A DNA stretch of 64,000 nt from Nematostella vectensis (Eukaryota; Cnidaria; Anthozoa; Actiniaria; Edwardsiidae): NCBI RefSeq assembly GCF_932526225.1, contig NC_064039.1:2318001-2382000 (forward strand). The letters are read 5' to 3'. The translations under genes and the position numbers were made by a program. Shown in pieces: positions 34,919 through 64,000 of this stretch. Position 1 is the stretch's first letter. Every line of letters starts with the position of its first letter. The notes beneath the pieces were generated by a model. It was not told the origin of the DNA. It searched no databases and worked only from the letters and a program-made list of their open reading frames with translations.

Positions 34919-36176
34919 TTATATTATTTATATATTTTCGTTTGTATTTACATTTTATTGTCCGTATATTTTCAAGATGTCGAAGAGATCCAGGGGTAGT
35001 GGCGTGGAACCTCGATATGATCATAATCTATGTATTGTCTAGTTCATGAAATTCATGGCAAAAGTGCATTATGCATTTCCATCGGCTGGATCTGGGCAAC
35101 GTTTTTACGATTGATTTTAGTAAATGAGGTATAAAACTTTAATTTGAGAAATCTCATCACATAATTTGTCACCGAATATGGAATGAAAACGACAACCGGA
35201 CACGGGCGCACCCAGGAGTTCGGGGGGAGGGGAGGCAAGGGTTTCAAGAAAGGGGCTGCCGGATCCATTGCTCTTCCGTGGATTTCCTTATATTTCTTGT
35301 TATTTCTAAGCCAAATATCTGAAAATAGGCGGGCGGGGTCGCGCCCAGTCCACCCGTAGATCTGACAAGCGCCCTTTAAGGTATAGTACCGCGATAGCCC
35401 TATACAATGGAATGGAATGGATTATGGAAACTTTGCTTGGTTCATCTTTAGCGGGGTACGCGTCACTAATAACCTAGCCACAAAAGCTACAGGACTGTTA
35501 TTATAATTATCCAGTTGGATGCATTATTTCGCGATAGTCTTGCTTTATTACGAGACCCCCAGGGTTTGAGCTTTGGCTAGGACAACCACTCGACTAATTG
35601 CAGCCGAAATTAATACCACAGAGTCCATAAATTTGCTTATACTTGTCATTAGCACCATGGAAGCACTTTTACGTTGTTTTCTTTTTAGGTAAGCATTTAG
35701 CCATATAATATTTTTCTTGGCTCAAATTCACTCTCTTAAACATCTTTATTTACCTTTTCCCAAAACTTTATTAACATGCGCGCAGCGTTTGTGTAGTTTT
35801 CTATCTTCCCCTCTTTCTGAACTTTGGCATCAAATTCAACTTTTTCTTAAAAAAATAGTAACCGATTCTGTTTCCTGCCCCATATTTTTACGTACAGTTG
35901 CTCTTTTTTTTCTTTTTCTCGATTTTTGATATGCATTTTGACTTCGTATGCTTATTCAATTTTTTCCCAGGACATTTATTTATGCCTTGTGATTGAATTT
36001 CTAGCGGAGGTCATACGATCGTGATGCATACAACAGCACGGTGATGCACTTTAACTCAGTCATTCTTGCCATACTTGGCACTTCTTGCTTGTCTATCATT
36101 ACATCAGCAAATATGGTGTTTATTCACCAAAAAGCCATAAAAAAATTATGCCCTTATCGACATCTAATGCTAAATT

Positions 36177-36285
36177 ATACTGCATGGAGTCTAGTGTAGA
36201 GAGAAAACCCCGTCTTTTACCCTGTATGTATGATACCGCATGGAGTCTAGTGTAGAGAGAAAACCCCGTCTTTTCCCCTAGTCGT
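36177..36285. repeat. About 57-bp direct duplication
   Basis: GCATGGAGTCTAGTGTAGAG plus AGAAAACCCCGTCTTTT occurs twice, at about 36182 and 36239. Confidence 0.85.
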
Positions 36286-36661
36286 CGCCAATTCATCGAC
36301 TGGTTAGTTCAAAATATTTTTCTTTTTTATCTAAAACTAGAAATCTTCGAAAAGGGGGGGGGGGTGGCTAAATGTTTGACCATTTAAAGGGAGGGATGTC
36401 TAACCATTCAAAGGGAGGGATTTTTGGCCATTTAGAATGGGGGATGAGATTTCCTATTAGGCATGTAGATATTACCGCATGCAGATGAGAAGCTCATTGC
36501 AACGCGGTAATTAACCTATTTGAATTGAACCTGCTTAGGAAAGTCAATAATTTTGACATTTGCCTTTCCGTGCTTTTCCGTTTGCAAATCATAAACGCTC
36601 CCTGTTAGCCGTCTTTCATCAAACATGCTCATCGTTTATTATAATCGGTGTTACAGATCAT

Positions 36662-36787
36662 GGAGCAACTGCAGAATACCCGTCCACAAAGATTTAACAA
36701 TGAGACTTCACACTTCGATTTCTATAGAACGAGGCATTAAATACAAGGAAAATGCAAATAAGTGGACGGGTATTCTGCAGTTTAGCC
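36662..36787. mobile_element. hAT-type MITE, copy 2 of 2
   Basis: 126 bp with the same ends as 27511-27650. It is flanked by a perfect 8-bp duplication, CAGATCAT, at 36654-36661 and 36788-36795. The interior differs mainly by a 14-bp deletion next to the left end. Confidence 0.88.
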
Positions 36788-37884
36788 CAGATCATGTATG
36801 ACCGCACTAACACTCAATTTCTTTTCTTGAATATTCTACATAGAGTATATTGTACTTAATGGGAATGCCTTCGCGTTCATCTTATAGGCAGGAAATGTTT
36901 TTACTTTGAGACATTTCCGTTTTGCAAAAGGACGAACAATTAAAGACAACAGACGATTTTTAGAAGGAATTATCCTCGCTTGATATTCCAAATGGATCAT
37001 TATAGGATTTGACGTGCACAAGGGAAAGGCTTATTAGCTATGTCTGTAACATTTTTTTATGAGATGATTTACCTGATTCGAGCCCAGTTTTTCGGCTTTG
37101 GTTGGGAAAAATTATTGACAAATTAATTGTTTACAGTTATATAGCATTGCTTTGTAATACGACTTTTCAGTTTGTATGCATGGGTGTAACACAGGAAAAC
37201 GTGTGAAAGACAACTAAACACGTATCCTTTTGAAAAATCTTTATCTATAAACAGTTTGAGCCTAATTGAAACGATGTAGCAAAAGGGGTTGACATTTTAA
37301 AGATATTTTGTCAATTAAAGTACTTTTCTTTTAGTCACAATTGAAACATCCGTCGGAAACGCTGAAAATAAAAGTAGTTTTATTTGCCAATTACCGTTGC
37401 GCAAAAAGTCGATCGGGGACTCATTGTCAAGGATGAATGTCTAAGGGTTTACAGGATTATCTCCGACATTGTTGTTATGGAATAAGACGAAAAGCATATA
37501 TCACGGTAAAACGAGATGCAGTTAACGATAGAGTTTCTTTCAAGTTACGCAAACTCACACAGGGTGAGTAGGCTTTAGTTTGTTTACCCATCGCATATCA
37601 CACAGCTCGGCGGCCATAAAGTACTTTTTATTGAGGCGAACCCGAATTAACGACCTGTGACGTCATTAGGTTCTAGTATAACTAAATAGGTTCAAGGCAA
37701 TAGCGGTCTATCGAGTAAACACAACGGGACTACTAGGCAATGCTCGTTTCGAGTAGAATTAGCTTTCTAGGCCCATGAATCGCGAGATATGACATAAACA
37801 CAGGAGCCCTCTGCCTGTGAAAGCAGAGTGGCACAATTTAACTGCAGAATACTTATAGCACCAGAAACCCGGGCTAGAGTCGTC

Positions 37885-64000
<26,116 letters not shown>

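Larger units (their letters stand above)
33324..37884. other. Intergenic DNA between YKT6 and the phosphodiesterase gene
   Basis: Contains the YKT6 3' UTR, two minisatellites, a retrotransposon tail, short duplications (36180-36285) and a hAT-type MITE. The stretches 35.0-36.1 kb and 36.8-37.8 kb show nothing I can name. The phosphodiesterase promoter and 5' UTR presumably lie within the last kilobase. Confidence 0.5.

Noticed and set aside
35203-35372. Another CAGG-family element (GGGCGCACCCAGGAG...GTCGCGCCC...)
   Set aside because: The ends are too diverged to pair and there is no target duplication. It could be an old copy, but I cannot support it.
37828-37884. Upstream extension of phosphodiesterase exon 1
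   Set aside because: The extension needs a GTG start. The ATG at 37885 begins a stretch that aligns with the conserved N-terminal helix region of PDE5/11 proteins, so it is the better start.

Overview
The window is animal nuclear DNA. Genes are split by many short GT-AG introns, every complete gene encodes a metazoan housekeeping or signalling protein, and the rest is packed with minisatellites and small inverted-repeat transposons. I suspect an anthozoan cnidarian (sea-anemone-like) genome from the compact head-to-head gene spacing and repeat style, but no single feature proves the species. There are no rRNA or tRNA genes, CRISPR arrays or prokaryotic elements.

Layout. 1-13.2 kb is gene-poor. 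It holds three separate signal-peptide exons (2795, 5614, 7662). One belongs to a small four-cysteine secreted protein and another probably to a secreted thrombospondin-1/PAN protein ending at 11.7 kb. The same region has a 35-bp minisatellite interrupted by a MITE, and a dead RecQ-type helicase fragment at 12.0-12.3 kb. 13.25-33.3 kb is a compact block of four genes that I could assemble exon by exon with consistent splice phases: MIC60/mitofilin (minus), uracil-DNA glycosylase (plus, divergent from MIC60), TMEM127 (minus, convergent with UNG) and YKT6 (plus, divergent from TMEM127). 33.3-37.9 kb is intergenic, with a non-LTR retrotransposon tail, repeats and a MITE. 37.9-64.0 kb is one large gene for a dual-GAF cyclic-nucleotide phosphodiesterase of the PDE5/6/11 group. 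Twenty coding exons are visible and the gene runs off the right edge inside the catalytic domain.

The most unusual feature is the intron content of the phosphodiesterase gene. About half of its 26 kb is tandem repeat, with a different unit in each intron: 45, 44, 54, 25, 49, 33, 2 and 19 bp. Three of these arrays start on a 5' splice site. In intron 6 the exon end plus donor is repeated 7 times. In intron 12 a 25-bp unit carrying a perfect GTAAGT donor is repeated about 53 times. In intron 19 the array begins at the donor itself. Intron 17 carries an uninterrupted (GT)n tract of about 3.24 kb and intron 13 a 6.2-kb G-rich array. The pre-mRNA would thus carry large arrays of potential U1 snRNP, UG-binding-protein and G-quadruplex sites.

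The four housekeeping genes act in unrelated pathways (inner-membrane organisation, base-excision repair, endosomal/mTOR signalling, vesicle fusion), so their clustering looks like compact spacing with shared promoters and not a functional operon. At least five families of inverted-repeat elements are scattered through introns and intergenic DNA, several with clean target-site duplications.
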